Below are positions 1 through 8,633 of a DNA stretch of 32,471 nucleotides, piece after piece (positions within the stretch are counted from its first letter, which is position 1; the number at the start of each line of letters is the position of its first letter). Position numbers and translations under genes: made by a program. The notes below the pieces were generated by a model that worked only from the letters and a program-made list of their open reading frames with translations, searched no databases and had not been told where the DNA came from. Source of the DNA: Acidobacteriaceae bacterium (GTDB taxonomy: Bacteria; Acidobacteriota; Terriglobia; Bryobacterales; Bryobacteraceae); NCBI GenBank assembly GCA_019233755.1, contig JAFAMD010000026.1, positions 1-32,471 on the forward strand. Reading direction: 5' to 3'.

Positions 1-592
1 GAGCATCTTCATGTAGTTGCTCGCGCTTGATTCCTAGTACTGGGAGGAATTCGGCAGCATCCGCGCTTTCTAAAAGCTCATCCAGGGATTCAAACAGATC
101 ATCCGCCGACCCGGTAAAAGCGTTCTTTACACGCTCCCAGGTGGACTCCTTGAGCTTCTTTTTAATCTCGTTCTTTATTTCGGTGAGTACAGCTTTTATG
201 AAGGCTCTATACAATAGGAGGCTTCTGACATCAGCAGGACCTAAGGCGTCATCTCCCAACTGATTCAGCAAGCCTGGATCTGTTGCTGCAGACTCGTAAA
301 CCGTCTTGATATCGACATAGGCTGACGCATACCCCCTCATTTGCCTCAGTTCGTATTGCACGCGCTGGAATATCGTCGACTTGCCAGTTCCTTTGCGCCC
401 GATGAGGAGTGTCGTGTTGCTGCGCAATACTGTCTTAAATATGTGCTCATCCGGTAATGGATCTACATAAAGATCTTTGATCAAAGACTTTTGCTCTACT
501 GGGTCTTCCAGTTCGGCGCGCCGGTACAGTTTCAGCGATTGGGCGGCCTCACGAAAACCGTCAAGTTGGGCCGCAGACCAAGGGGATTGCAC
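1..592 (-). CDS. P-loop ATPase, third gene of a restriction-modification operon (partial, runs off the window)
   Basis: About 197 N-terminal residues are present; the rest lies beyond base 1. A clear Walker A motif, GRKGTGKS, sits at residues 65-72 after a hydrophobic strand, so this is a nucleotide-binding protein. The part after the P-loop is helical and charged, with no Walker B visible yet. The start is a GTG at 592-590, 12 bases after the stop of the restriction-enzyme reading frame; no better start is possible because a TAA in the same frame lies just upstream. The GRKGTGKS wording resembles the stand-alone Sll1717-type P-loop ATPases, but that assignment is a guess from memory. Tight spacing behind the methyltransferase and endonuclease suggests one transcript and a role tied to restriction or defence, which is inference. 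Confidence 0.8.
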   Translation of the reverse strand, partial: MQSPWSAAQLDGFREAAQSLKLYRRAELEDPVEQKSLIKDLYVDPLPDEHIFKTVLRSNTTLLIGRKGTGKSTIFQRVQYELRQMRGYASAYVDIKTVYESAATDPGLLNQLGDDALGPADVRSLLLYRAFIKAVLTEIKNEIKKKLKESTWERVKNAFTGSADDLFESLDELLESADAAEFLPVLGIKREQLHEDA

Positions 593-604
593 AATAGGAC
601 CTCG

Positions 605-1437
605 TTACAGTCGATATTCGTTCTTGAGTTGCGTTAAGTCGTTTTCAAACTGTTCGGCCATAGCATGGGTGTAGATGCGAGTCACGTCGCCGCGGTTCTG
701 ATACTCGACGATCTTTCGGAGGTCGCTCTTGCGTTGTTTCCAGGTCAGGCCGTCAGTGAAAAACAGGAAGGCCGTATCGGGCCGCTTAGCAGTGATGATC
801 TTCTCGATATCGCCAATGACATCGGTCATCTTTGATCCCGTAGCGCCGTAGGCTTTTGATTCGATCACGATGCGCGGGGCAGTTTTGGACGGGATCGCGA
901 AATCACATTTTGCACTACCGCGCGGTCCGCTGAAGGTGCACCGCGCCTGAAACCTATTGCCGAACACCTTCCTGACCACTGCCTCCGCGAAGTCCTCGAC
1001 CTCGCGGCCACGCCGCTGGCCGGAAATGGCACTGCCTCGCCCGCTACGTAATCTTTCCACGAGGACGTCTGTCCAGTGCGGCTTTCGGCTAGCCTCTTCT
1101 GCCATCGCCTCGAGAACACCTGCAGTCAGAAGGGCCTCGATGAAGCGTGCTGGATTGGCGCGATAGCTCTTAACGCCGATGCCGGCGTCACCGAGGGCTC
1201 CTCTCAAAACAGATACGAGCTGGTCTTTCGAAAACCGAGGAACAATCGACAAATCAGAATGCCATCGTCGAAATTCTCGTCCAGTAGCGCCTTCAAATCG
1301 TCCGTGGTGTACACCTGTTTGACATGCAGGGCCTGAAGCCGATCAATAACGCGGTTCGCGGTGTCGTCCTTCCATTCGACCGTGAGAGGCCTCAAGCTGC
1401 TTATGATGTCGTCGAGTGTTTGAGCTACAATCTCCAT
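605..1437 (-). pseudogene. Type II restriction endonuclease, DpnII-like PD-(D/E)xK fold, split by a one-base frameshift
   Basis: Two overlapping reading frames encode one protein. The first (1437 to about 1230) starts with ATG directly after the methyltransferase TGA and ends in a strand reading RLFLGF. The second (about 1230 to 605) continues SKDQLVSVLRG and carries the catalytic core: CDFAIP, then IVIESKAYGATGSK, giving D, E and K of a PD-(D/E)xK nuclease at about residues 179, 193 and 195 of the joined protein. Adding one base in the run at 1231-1234 gives an uninterrupted protein of about 277 residues, a normal size for this kind of enzyme. The downstream frame alone could start only at a weak TTG (1252) and would lack 60 or so residues. 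It presumably cuts the site that the neighbouring methylase protects; specificity cannot be read. It may be a real inactivation or a sequencing error. Confidence 0.75.
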
Positions 1438-2562
1438 TCAGCGTCCCACGATCAAGTATTCCTGCACGTTCGCGCGTTCCACCTTGTCATGGGTTCCGAA
1501 GTGGTACCGGTGTGGCTTCTCATACACCGTTAAGGTTGGCTTGTATTGTCGTAGCAAGGTCTCGAGCTCATCCCGATCGGGGAAGCCGTTCGAGCTGTAC
1601 GAAAGGACAATAATGCTGTTGCTGTAGAGCCGGAACAGCCGATCAAATGCATCGATCGCGCTCTTCCGATAGCTGAACGGTGTATGGGGTTTCTCGATCT
1701 TCTTTACCCGTGTGTTTTCCATGATCCGGACTCCCTGCCAATAGCAAGACAGCCCCTCCAGGAAGTGGTAGCGTTTCATGTAGCAGTTGTCGTCCGAGCG
1801 GGGAACGTACGGTGGATCCAGGTAAACCAGATCGACACCCGTTGGATTGAGTTCGAACACATCTGCGCGTTTGACTACATGGCGGCGACCGTTGTCGAAC
1901 ACCACGCGATTGAAAGCTTGAACCTGCTCCAAAAAATGCTCCTCTATTGAAAGCCTCAGATCGCGCCGACCGTCGTCGTAATGCGAGAGATCACCCGAAA
2001 CGGTGAATACACCACGAGGCTGTTTCTTAAGGCAGGAGCGGATTAGCGCTGCACGCGCTAATGCTCGTTGATCCTGATGTGGAAGGTGCTCGAGGTTCGC
2101 TGATACGCGATCAAGAAACCGGAGGTCATCGCGGGTGTAGAAGATTCCTTCGAAAGTTTTCTCGATGAAGTCCAGACCTCTGCGCACCGGCGCCATAAGG
2201 CGTTTAACTGCCGGCCAGTCGAGCTGGTGTCTGCTATTCGCGACGGTAGCCTGAGCAATCACAGTCGGGAAATTCAGAAAATCCGACGCTATGACCCGCT
2301 TCCCCATGGCTTTAAGCAGATACGAGACGCAAGCACTACCGACGAAGGGATCCGCTGCCGTTTCGAAATCGAGGGTGCGCAGCACACTATGAATCCACGG
2401 CAAGAGGCGATGTTTCGATCCCATATACCGCAGCTCGGGGTACTCCGCGATCTGCTCGGGAAGAGGAATGTTGGCAAAATCATCGCGGCTGTAAACAAGT
2501 TGGAGGTTACGCTGCACTGCTTGTTGGGATGCTAGAGCGTGCCTTTTCACTTTGATGTTCAC
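1438..2562 (-). CDS. D12-class DNA N6-adenine methyltransferase of a type II restriction-modification system
   Basis: This 374-residue protein transfers a methyl group from S-adenosylmethionine to adenine in DNA. The D12-class order is visible: a YMGSK motif at residues 46-50, the SAM-binding DPFVGS at 71-76, and the catalytic DPPY at 248-251, separated by a long helical target-recognition region. The YxGSK version of the first motif differs from the GGK form of Dam itself, so GATC specificity should not be assumed. The start used is a GTG without a strong ribosome-binding site; the first 30 or so residues look non-essential and a later start is possible. The TGA stop is followed at once by the ATG of the endonuclease frame, suggesting translational coupling. 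It likely protects host DNA and heads the operon. Confidence 0.9.
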   Translation of the reverse strand: MNIKVKRHALASQQAVQRNLQLVYSRDDFANIPLPEQIAEYPELRYMGSKHRLLPWIHSVLRTLDFETAADPFVGSACVSYLLKAMGKRVIASDFLNFPTVIAQATVANSRHQLDWPAVKRLMAPVRRGLDFIEKTFEGIFYTRDDLRFLDRVSANLEHLPHQDQRALARAALIRSCLKKQPRGVFTVSGDLSHYDDGRRDLRLSIEEHFLEQVQAFNRVVFDNGRRHVVKRADVFELNPTGVDLVYLDPPYVPRSDDNCYMKRYHFLEGLSCYWQGVRIMENTRVKKIEKPHTPFSYRKSAIDAFDRLFRLYSNSIIVLSYSSNGFPDRDELETLLRQYKPTLTVYEKPHRYHFGTHDKVERANVQEYLIVGR

Positions 2563-2619
2563 CTTAAGAAGCGTTGGACTCCTCGTCCTTCTAACATAAC
2601 CTGTCCATTTTGTTTCAAG

Positions 2620-2634
2620 AGGCCGTTTCGGCCT
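2620..2634. terminator. Small perfect hairpin between the exporter and restriction-modification operons
   Basis: A six-base stem (AGGCCG with CGGCCT) closes on a TTT loop. It lies in the 211-base gap between the end of the exporter operon and the start of the methyltransferase. It may end transcripts of the exporter operon, but the run of T on the minus strand is poor, so this is tentative. Nothing else recognisable was seen in 2563-2773. Confidence 0.3.
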
Positions 2635-2773
2635 TCATTTTGGGTAGGAACACCGCCGCGGCCAGCGGGAACACGTCATGCCGAGAAATCCAGGGCTCAG
2701 TCACCGAGCGGCAATACGAGCGCCGCCTGGTCGCCGCGCAAAAAGGAGGACCCTAACCCGGCGCTAGCTATAG

Positions 2774-3499
2774 TTAGTTTCGCGAGGCCATGGCCGAAGC
2801 CCAGTCCGCCGGCAGCGTGCCCGGCGCGAGCAACTGGCCTTTTTCCAGGTGGCGAATGGTGGTGGCGAATCTCGCCGCATGCGGGTCATGAGTGACCATG
2901 ATGATGGTCTTGCCGAACTCGCTATTGAGCCGCTTCAGCAAGGTCAGGACATCTTCGGCTGCCGCGGCATCGAGATTACCTGTAGGTTCGTCGGCAAGGA
3001 TCAGATCGGGATCGGTCACGAGCGCGCGAGCGATTGCAACGCGCTGCTCCTGGCCGCCGGAGAGCTGCTTCGGCAAATGCTTCAGGCGATCGCCCAAGCC
3101 GACAAGTTTCAGAGCCGTCTCAGCGTGCTCAAATCGTTCTTTGCGGTTCAGGTGCGTCAGCTTCAGCGGAAGCTCGACATTCTCCATCGCCGTGAGCACC
3201 GGGATCAGATTGAACGTCTGAAAAACAAAGCCGATGTGCTCGTTCCGCCAATGAGCGATTTCTCTATCACTCATCTCCCGCAGGTTCGCGCCCAATACCT
3301 CGATGCGGCCATCAGTCGGCTTGTCCATCGCTGCAATGAGGTGCAGCAGGGTGGATTTGCCGGAGCCAGAGGGACCCATCAAAGCGAGAAATTCGCCGCG
3401 GTTGATCTGGATATCGACTTCATCGAGAGCAATCACATGGAATTCATCACGCACATACTCTTTCGACAACTTTTCAGTGAGCACAACAGATTCGCCCAT
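2774..3499 (-). CDS. ABC transporter ATP-binding protein, MacB/LolD/DevA-like
   Basis: This is the energy-supplying subunit of the exporter encoded just upstream. All signatures are present (residues counted from a GTG two codons upstream of the chosen start): Walker A GPSGSGKS at 44-51, Q-loop Q96, signature LSGGQEQR from 148, Walker B LILADEP at about 168-174 and the switch histidine in VTHD at 206. The length, about 241 residues, is normal for the LolD/MacB/DevA group of ATPases that work with FtsX-type permeases. An ATG at 3499 is preferred over the GTG at 3505 because the AGGTGA overlapping the stop of the adaptor gene is then a properly spaced ribosome-binding site. It is the last gene of a four-gene operon. 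Confidence 0.93.
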   Translation of the reverse strand: MGESVVLTEKLSKEYVRDEFHVIALDEVDIQINRGEFLALMGPSGSGKSTLLHLIAAMDKPTDGRIEVLGANLREMSDREIAHWRNEHIGFVFQTFNLIPVLTAMENVELPLKLTHLNRKERFEHAETALKLVGLGDRLKHLPKQLSGGQEQRVAIARALVTDPDLILADEPTGNLDAAAAEDVLTLLKRLNSEFGKTIIMVTHDPHAARFATTIRHLEKGQLLAPGTLPADWASAMASRN

Positions 3500-3506
3500 A
3501 TTCACC

Positions 3507-4844
3507 TCAGCTTTGTGATTTCGCTTCGACGCGTTGTCCGTCTTTGAGACCGTCCGGAGGATCGACGATCAGCTCTTCCCCGCCGGTCAGACCACTCACG
3601 ACCCGCACTCCCTTTTCGACATTTCCACCTACCGTGACAGACCGCTTCTGGGCGCGGCCGTCAGAAACGATATACACGCTTCCATTCCGCATAGCATTCG
3701 CCGGAATCACGATTGCGGGACGGGCGCTATCCGCCGTACCGGGCTTCGCATCGTTATAAAACGCCACCGTGGCGTTCATGTCAGGCCGCAGATAATTGTC
3801 CGGATTTTGGACCCGCACCTTAACCTGCACGGTGGCCTTGGCGCGATCCGCTTCCGGCGAGACCTGTTCAATGACGCCCTGGTACTTGCGGTCCGGGTAG
3901 GCATCCGTCGTGATAATGCCTTTTTGATTCGGGCCTAGCTTAGGAAAATCATTTTGGCTGATGTCTAGCTCGACCTGCAGGTCGTTGAGGTCGGCCATCG
4001 TGACGATGTAACCCTTGGCGCCCTTGTCGCCTACAAAGCCGGTGGTGATGAATTCGCCTTTCTCGACGTTGCGGTCAAGAATCGTTCCGGTGACGGGAGC
4101 TTTGATGACGGTGTTATCCAACTGGGTCTGCGCGTATGCCAGTTGCCCGCGGACCTGTTCGATCTGCCCCCTGACCTGGTCGATCTCTTCTTTGCGCGGG
4201 CCCAGAACAGCGAGGTCCGAGGTGCGTTGCAAGCTGGCTACTTTCGCGACGTCGGCATCGTATTTGGCTTGCGCATCATCGAGCGCCTGCTTGGACAGAA
4301 CACCATCGGACACGAGCTGCTTTGTGCGGTCGAGCGTGGCCTTAGAATCGGACAGATCGGCCCTTGCCTGTTCCACGTCCGCCTTGGCTCGCGCAATCTC
4401 CTCCGGCCGTGAGCCGTTGAGATCTTCCGCCAGCTTCGCTTCCAGATTGGTGAGCGCGCCCTGCTGTTGCACGACCTGGGCGCGATACTCGTCGTCTTCG
4501 AGGCGCACGAGCACCTGGCCAGCCTCCACTTTGTCGCCCTTGTCGACACTGATTGAGGCGACGCGCCCGTTCACCTTTGAGGCAACTTCAATCTTGTGGG
4601 CGGCAATGATGTAGCCCGTGGCAGTCAGAATCGTTTCCTGGCCCGCATCGGCAGCGGACACGGGAGCTTGCACCTGTATGGTATGAACGGGCGTGGCGGC
4701 GTTCAGCTTCTTGAAGGCGAATAGCGACGCGGCTGCGACAAGGACCGCGAGAAGCGCCAGGGCAATGACTTTGCCCCGGGGCTTCGATTGACGCGGCCGT
4801 CGTGCGGTGCGATCAATTCGTAGGCTCTTAAGCTCTGTTTCCAT
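3507..4844 (-). CDS. HlyD/MacA/DevB-like periplasmic adaptor (membrane fusion protein) of the ABC exporter
   Basis: The 445-residue protein has a basic N-terminus and one membrane anchor at about 26-46. A biotinyl-lipoyl half motif follows (residues about 78-115, [20 protein letters not shown]), then a long coiled-coil hairpin (about 118-235), the second lipoyl half ([18 protein letters not shown]), a beta-barrel region and a C-terminal membrane-proximal domain. This is the classic layout of adaptors that link an inner-membrane exporter to an outer-membrane channel. No TolC-like gene is in the window, so the outer partner must lie elsewhere. The gene starts 15 bases after the second permease and ends 7 bases before the ATPase start, consistent with a single transcript. 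The exported substrate cannot be predicted. Confidence 0.9.
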   Translation of the reverse strand: METELKSLRIDRTARRPRQSKPRGKVIALALLAVLVAAASLFAFKKLNAATPVHTIQVQAPVSAADAGQETILTATGYIIAAHKIEVASKVNGRVASISVDKGDKVEAGQVLVRLEDDEYRAQVVQQQGALTNLEAKLAEDLNGSRPEEIARAKADVEQARADLSDSKATLDRTKQLVSDGVLSKQALDDAQAKYDADVAKVASLQRTSDLAVLGPRKEEIDQVRGQIEQVRGQLAYAQTQLDNTVIKAPVTGTILDRNVEKGEFITTGFVGDKGAKGYIVTMADLNDLQVELDISQNDFPKLGPNQKGIITTDAYPDRKYQGVIEQVSPEADRAKATVQVKVRVQNPDNYLRPDMNATVAFYNDAKPGTADSARPAIVIPANAMRNGSVYIVSDGRAQKRSVTVGGNVEKGVRVVSGLTGGEELIVDPPDGLKDGQRVEAKSQS

Positions 4845-4859
4845 CCTGTATCCGTGATT

Positions 4860-6023
4860 TTAGATATCCCGCATGGCGGTCAGAATCTCTTTTCGGGCAG
4901 CCTGGCGGGCTGGAAAGAATCCGCCGGCCGCGCCGAGCAGAAGCGAGAAAAGCAGACCGATGGCCATTACCTGCGCCCCTATATGAAAGTTGAAGCTGGT
5001 CTCGCTGAACGTGACGAAGTTTCCAAGGCTGGTGGTCACGCCGTTGAGCGGCAGGGCAATGATGCAGGCCAGAATGCCGCCCACCAGCGCCAGAAGCATG
5101 GATTCAATCAGAAAACTGATAAGAATGCTGCCCCGGTTGAAGCCGAGGATGCGCAGCGTTCCGATCTCCTTGGAGCGGCGCGCCACGGCGGCGTACATGG
5201 TGTTCATCGCGGCAAAACAGCTTCCTACTGCCATGATGATGCAAACGAAGAAGCCGAGGAACTGAATGGGGCGAGACGAAATGGTCTGTGAATCATAGTA
5301 TTCTCGTTCGCTCATCACCGTGATATTCAACCTGCGATCGGCCTCCAGTGCCTTTTGAAGGGCTACCGCCGAGGTTCTGTCATTCGCCTGCAGGAGAGCC
5401 GAACTGTAAGCATCGGGCCGGTTGAAGTCAGCCGCGACCGTGCTTCCGTCGCCAAAGATTTCGCTGTTGACCGCGCTGTCGCCGCCATCCATCACTCCGA
5501 CCACGGTCCAAAGTCCGCGTCCGAATCTCAACTGCCGCCCGAGCCGGGCTTGCGGATAGCGCTTCGCGATCGACTTTCCGACGTTTATTTCCCGCTCGCC
5601 GGGGCTGAACCAGCGGCCTTCGGTGAGCTTCAGGTGGCGCATCTCGACGCCGCGAACGGACAGGCCGCGCAGCGTCAGATTTGCACCGAGCGGATTTTCG
5701 GCGTTCGGAAGATTGATAACGCTGACAATCTCCAGCGAGGCCATGGGCGTGCGGTCTGCCGCCTGGGCGATACCGGGAAAGCTCTTGATGACTTGAAACT
5801 GCTCCGGCGTGAGGACGCTGGTGAGCTCCGCGTTACCGCCTTTCCGAAGCACCAGCACATGGGTCGGATCTCCCGTGGCTGCGAAGGCCGCGGCTAGGCC
5901 GGCGACGAGACCCAGAACCGCCAGCAGAACAGCGATGGTCATGGCCACTCCGGAGGCGGTCATGAGCGTAGTTGTCGTGCGGACAATCAGGTTTCGGACG
6001 TTGTAGGAAAAAGGAATAGCCAT
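4860..6023 (-). CDS. ABC transporter permease, FtsX/MacB/DevC type (second permease)
   Basis: This 387-residue protein has the FtsX-type plan. One membrane helix lies near the N-terminus (about residues 18-48), followed by a large periplasmic MacB-like domain, then three C-terminal helices, ending in FFPARQAARKEILTAMRDI, the usual coupling segment of these permeases. The start is the ATG at 6023 (MAIPFSYN), 4 bases after the stop of the upstream permease. A longer open frame back to 6110 overlaps that permease and adds an arginine-rich, non-membrane stretch, so it was not used. It is clearly related in plan to the other permease but differs in sequence, so the two probably form a heterodimer, which is inference. 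Confidence 0.9.
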   Translation of the reverse strand: MAIPFSYNVRNLIVRTTTTLMTASGVAMTIAVLLAVLGLVAGLAAAFAATGDPTHVLVLRKGGNAELTSVLTPEQFQVIKSFPGIAQAADRTPMASLEIVSVINLPNAENPLGANLTLRGLSVRGVEMRHLKLTEGRWFSPGEREINVGKSIAKRYPQARLGRQLRFGRGLWTVVGVMDGGDSAVNSEIFGDGSTVAADFNRPDAYSSALLQANDRTSAVALQKALEADRRLNITVMSEREYYDSQTISSRPIQFLGFFVCIIMAVGSCFAAMNTMYAAVARRSKEIGTLRILGFNRGSILISFLIESMLLALVGGILACIIALPLNGVTTSLGNFVTFSETSFNFHIGAQVMAIGLLFSLLLGAAGGFFPARQAARKEILTAMRDI

Positions 6024-6027
6024 GTTT

Positions 6028-7191
6028 CTATCCGCTGTAACGGAGCGAGTCGAGGATATCCGTTCGGGCCGCGTTCCAGGCCGGAACGAGCGAACTGACA
6101 GCGCCCACAAACGCCGCTACCGCGAGACAAATGATTGCGGTCAGCGGGGTGAGTGACAAGCCGTGGAGTTGACCGATGAAATTCTGTCCGATCTTGCCGA
6201 CAAAATCGGTGACAGCGGCGGCAAGAAGAAGGCCCATTGCTCCTCCGGTTAGGGCAATGGTAATGGCCTCGCCGATGATCAGCGACAGGATGAGATTGTT
6301 GGCATAGCCAAGCGTTTTCATGATCCCGACCTCCCGGATGCGCTCACGGACCGACATCGCAACGGTGTTGCCGGAGACCAGGAGAATCGTAAACGTGACG
6401 GCAGCGCAGATACTGAGCAGAAAGAGCTTGATATTGCCAATAAATGAAACGAAGCTCAGGGCGAATTGCTGCTCGGATTCGGACCGGGTGGGCCACGCCG
6501 AATTGGCGAACATGGCATCCGCCGCCTTCGCGATGCGGGGAACATCCTCCGTGCTGTTGGCGAGAACGGCAATTACACTGACGTAGTTACGCCGGGCAAG
6601 CGGGAGAGCATCACGCAGATAGTCGTAGTTGAAGAAGAGAGTCTGGATGGCATCAGGATCTTTGAAGATGCCGACCACTTTCAATTCCAGATTCACCGGG
6701 TAGATGTCACCGAGGAGCGTGATACGGTCGCCGACTTTGAAGTGGAACTTGTCGACGAGGTCGCTCGAGACAACGCAGCCGGTGCGATCTGTAATGAAGG
6801 CCCGCCGCTGGTCTTCCGGCATCTCCATCTGGGTTCGGATGGTCATGAAAGCCTTGGGCTCAACGCCCATGCGGGCAAAGAAATTCTTGGGATCGCGATT
6901 GTCTTTGTATGTGCCGCCAAACCACTGCCAGATGGAGACTTCCTTGACGCCCGGCAGGGCGCGGATCTTAGCTTCATAGGCTACCGGAATCGGCTGCGCC
7001 AGTGAAACACGGTGACGAACCACCAGGCGAAGGGCCTGCCCGGGAGTCTCCTGGCTGAAAAAAAGCGCATGGTACATGGCGATCATCACGCTGAGAAGGC
7101 ACAGCGAAACCGCCATGTTCGCAATGGTAAGGATGGTCCGGCGCGGGTTGCGCAGGGTGTTCTTGAATGTTAACGGCAAGTAACGTAGCAT
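6028..7191 (-). CDS. ABC transporter permease, FtsX/MacB/DevC type (first permease)
   Basis: First gene of the exporter operon, 387 residues. The N-terminus MLRYLPLTFKNTLRNPRRT leads into a membrane helix (about 20-45). A soluble MacB-like periplasmic domain covers about 50-250, and three helices follow in the C-terminal third, with the conserved cytoplasmic loop VRERIREVGIMKTLGY and the ending VPAWNAARTDILDSLRYSG. These are hallmarks of FtsX-family permeases that act as mechanotransmitters rather than simple channels. A 107-base gap to the divergent tadA should hold the promoter of the operon, but no convincing box was found there. The order permease, permease, adaptor, ATPase resembles split MacAB or DevBCA exporters. 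Confidence 0.9.
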   Translation of the reverse strand: MLRYLPLTFKNTLRNPRRTILTIANMAVSLCLLSVMIAMYHALFFSQETPGQALRLVVRHRVSLAQPIPVAYEAKIRALPGVKEVSIWQWFGGTYKDNRDPKNFFARMGVEPKAFMTIRTQMEMPEDQRRAFITDRTGCVVSSDLVDKFHFKVGDRITLLGDIYPVNLELKVVGIFKDPDAIQTLFFNYDYLRDALPLARRNYVSVIAVLANSTEDVPRIAKAADAMFANSAWPTRSESEQQFALSFVSFIGNIKLFLLSICAAVTFTILLVSGNTVAMSVRERIREVGIMKTLGYANNLILSLIIGEAITIALTGGAMGLLLAAAVTDFVGKIGQNFIGQLHGLSLTPLTAIICLAVAAFVGAVSSLVPAWNAARTDILDSLRYSG

Positions 7192-7298
7192 CCCCGTGGT
7201 CCTTGGACCGTAGCGTACCCTAAAAGTCGTGACTGCCGCGACTGCCCGCCGAAGCGCGCCGCTTTTTCGATGAACGGTCCACAGAAGTATACGAACTG

Positions 7299-7796
7299 AT
7301 GGCTCCGCTAGTTCAACCTGAGCGCAACAAAACCTGGTCCGAAGCGGACCACCTGTTTATGAGTAAAGCCCTGGAGCTGGCACGCCATGCACAAGCGCAA
7401 GGCGAGGTGCCGGTGGGCGCGGTGCTGGTATACGGGGGAGAAATCATAGGCAGGGGTTGGAACCGTCCGATTTTGTCGAACGATCCCACAGCGCATGCCG
7501 AGATAGAAGCGCTGCGGAAGGCGGCTGCCCATGCGGGCAACTACCGTCTGCCGGGGTCAACACTTTATGTCAGCCTGGAGCCCTGCGTCATGTGCGCGGG
7601 GGCCCTCGTGAACGCGAGAGTGGAGCGGCTCGTGTTCGGAGCGCGCGATCTGAGATTCGGCGCCGTCCGGAGCAAGTTCCGGCTAGCCGATTCGGATCGC
7701 TTGAATCACCGGGTGTGTATTGCGGAGGGGCTGCTGGCAGCCGAAGCAGCGGAACTGCTGGCGGCGTTCTTCAAAGACCGGCGCGATAGGGAATGA
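7299..7796 (+). CDS. tadA: tRNA adenosine(34) deaminase TadA
   Basis: TadA deaminates adenosine 34 to inosine in the anticodon of a tRNA (tRNA-Arg in most bacteria), allowing wobble reading. The zinc and catalytic signatures of the cytidine-deaminase fold are both present: HAE at residues 66-68, with the proton-shuttling glutamate, and PCVMC at 95-99. The 165-residue length fits the family, which is usually 150-170. The first 12 or so residues are extra compared with many TadA proteins, and no strong ribosome-binding site decides between this ATG and another start. The gene stands alone, divergent from the exporter operon and convergent with the cysteine-rich gene that ends at 7857. Confidence 0.94.
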   Translation: MAPLVQPERNKTWSEADHLFMSKALELARHAQAQGEVPVGAVLVYGGEIIGRGWNRPILSNDPTAHAEIEALRKAAAHAGNYRLPGSTLYVSLEPCVMCAGALVNARVERLVFGARDLRFGAVRSKFRLADSDRLNHRVCIAEGLLAAEAAELLAAFFKDRRDRE

Positions 7797-7856
7797 CGAG
7801 GCCAGCTCGGTTTTTGGCTCTCGAGATTCCCGATCGCGCTGGGCGCCAACCTATCT

Positions 7857-8441
7857 TCAGGCAGCTTTTTTCAGCGGGAACTTCAGGATGGGTTTCGCCT
7901 TTGGAGCTTCCTCGGTCTCGACCTTGAACGACGATTCACCCGGCGGGACCAAACGCGGTGTTCCGCTGAAATATTCATCTACCGGGAAGAGGGCATAGGG
8001 TTCTAATTCGCGGAATGTACGACCGAGTTTTTGCTCTATCCGATAGACTTCGTGAAAGAAGGTTCCGCGGTCAATGTTGAGCCGGCGGCAGCACAGCTTC
8101 CAGTCTGCCCCCAGAAGGAAGTGAAATTTAAAAACGCGATGCTCGCGGTCTGATAAGGTGCGTTTGGCGACCAGGCAGAAATCCGCTATGAATTCCTCGT
8201 CCTTTAACCCCCAAACGGATTTGCGCTGGCGGCCAGGATTCGCCTCCAGCGACACCCGGCTGATGTGCTTCTCCCTGGAAGCACATTGTTTGAAGCGCGC
8301 ATGGCAAGCTCGGAAGATCGCTCGAAATACGCAATTACACGGGGTCGACACCCCCGCTCGCCCCGGCCTGAGTCCCAGGCCGTAGCAGTACGAGCAAGAC
8401 TGTTGAGCTAAAGCAAGCGTTTCTGAACGCGTCCACTTCAT
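7857..8441 (-). CDS. Cysteine-rich putative regulator with a sigma-region-4-like segment (unknown function)
   Basis: A 194-residue protein of unknown function. The N-terminus has six cysteines, with CSYC and CNC pairs around a glycine-rich turn (about residues 16-53), as in small zinc-binding domains such as the DnaJ or phage antiterminator type. The middle (about 95-150: LSDREHRVFKFHFLLGADWKLCCRRL and onward) reads like a helix-turn-helix resembling sigma region 4. The C-terminus is lysine- and proline-rich. This suggests a nucleic-acid-binding regulator, but only by inspection. The ATG at 8441 was chosen because a good minus-strand promoter sits at 8497-8525, so the longer frame from 8501 would begin within the promoter. 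The gene is divergent from the HTH gene at 8634. It may be a lineage-specific acidobacterial family. Confidence 0.75.
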   Translation of the reverse strand: MKWTRSETLALAQQSCSYCYGLGLRPGRAGVSTPCNCVFRAIFRACHARFKQCASREKHISRVSLEANPGRQRKSVWGLKDEEFIADFCLVAKRTLSDREHRVFKFHFLLGADWKLCCRRLNIDRGTFFHEVYRIEQKLGRTFRELEPYALFPVDEYFSGTPRLVPPGESSFKVETEEAPKAKPILKFPLKKAA

Positions 8442-8496
8442 GTTGTATTTTCTGCTTCTTTCAAATGGAAATATGCTGCTCGACGGTGGTGAGGCA

Positions 8497-8525
8497 AACA
8501 TAATGCAATCAGTTCACGCCGTCAA
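8497..8525 (-). promoter_or_regulatory. Sigma-70-type promoter for the cysteine-rich gene
   Basis: On the minus strand TTGACG (8525-8520) and TATGTT (8502-8497) are separated by exactly 17 bases. The -35 box matches the consensus in five of six positions. Transcription would begin near 8490, which places the gene's start at the ATG at 8441 with a leader of about 50 bases. Confidence 0.5.
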
Positions 8526-8633
8526 AAAGAACAAACAATTTATCTGAGTGGTAGCTGAGAATTTTCTTACCTACTCCACACAAATAATAAGAGCCATTGG
8601 CCTTATCAGCCGGAAACTTTTGGAAATATAACG

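Noticed and set aside
1227..1240. Programmed ribosomal frameshift in the endonuclease gene
   Set aside because: No X XXY YYZ heptamer or downstream stimulatory structure is evident; a plain one-base loss explains the data more simply.
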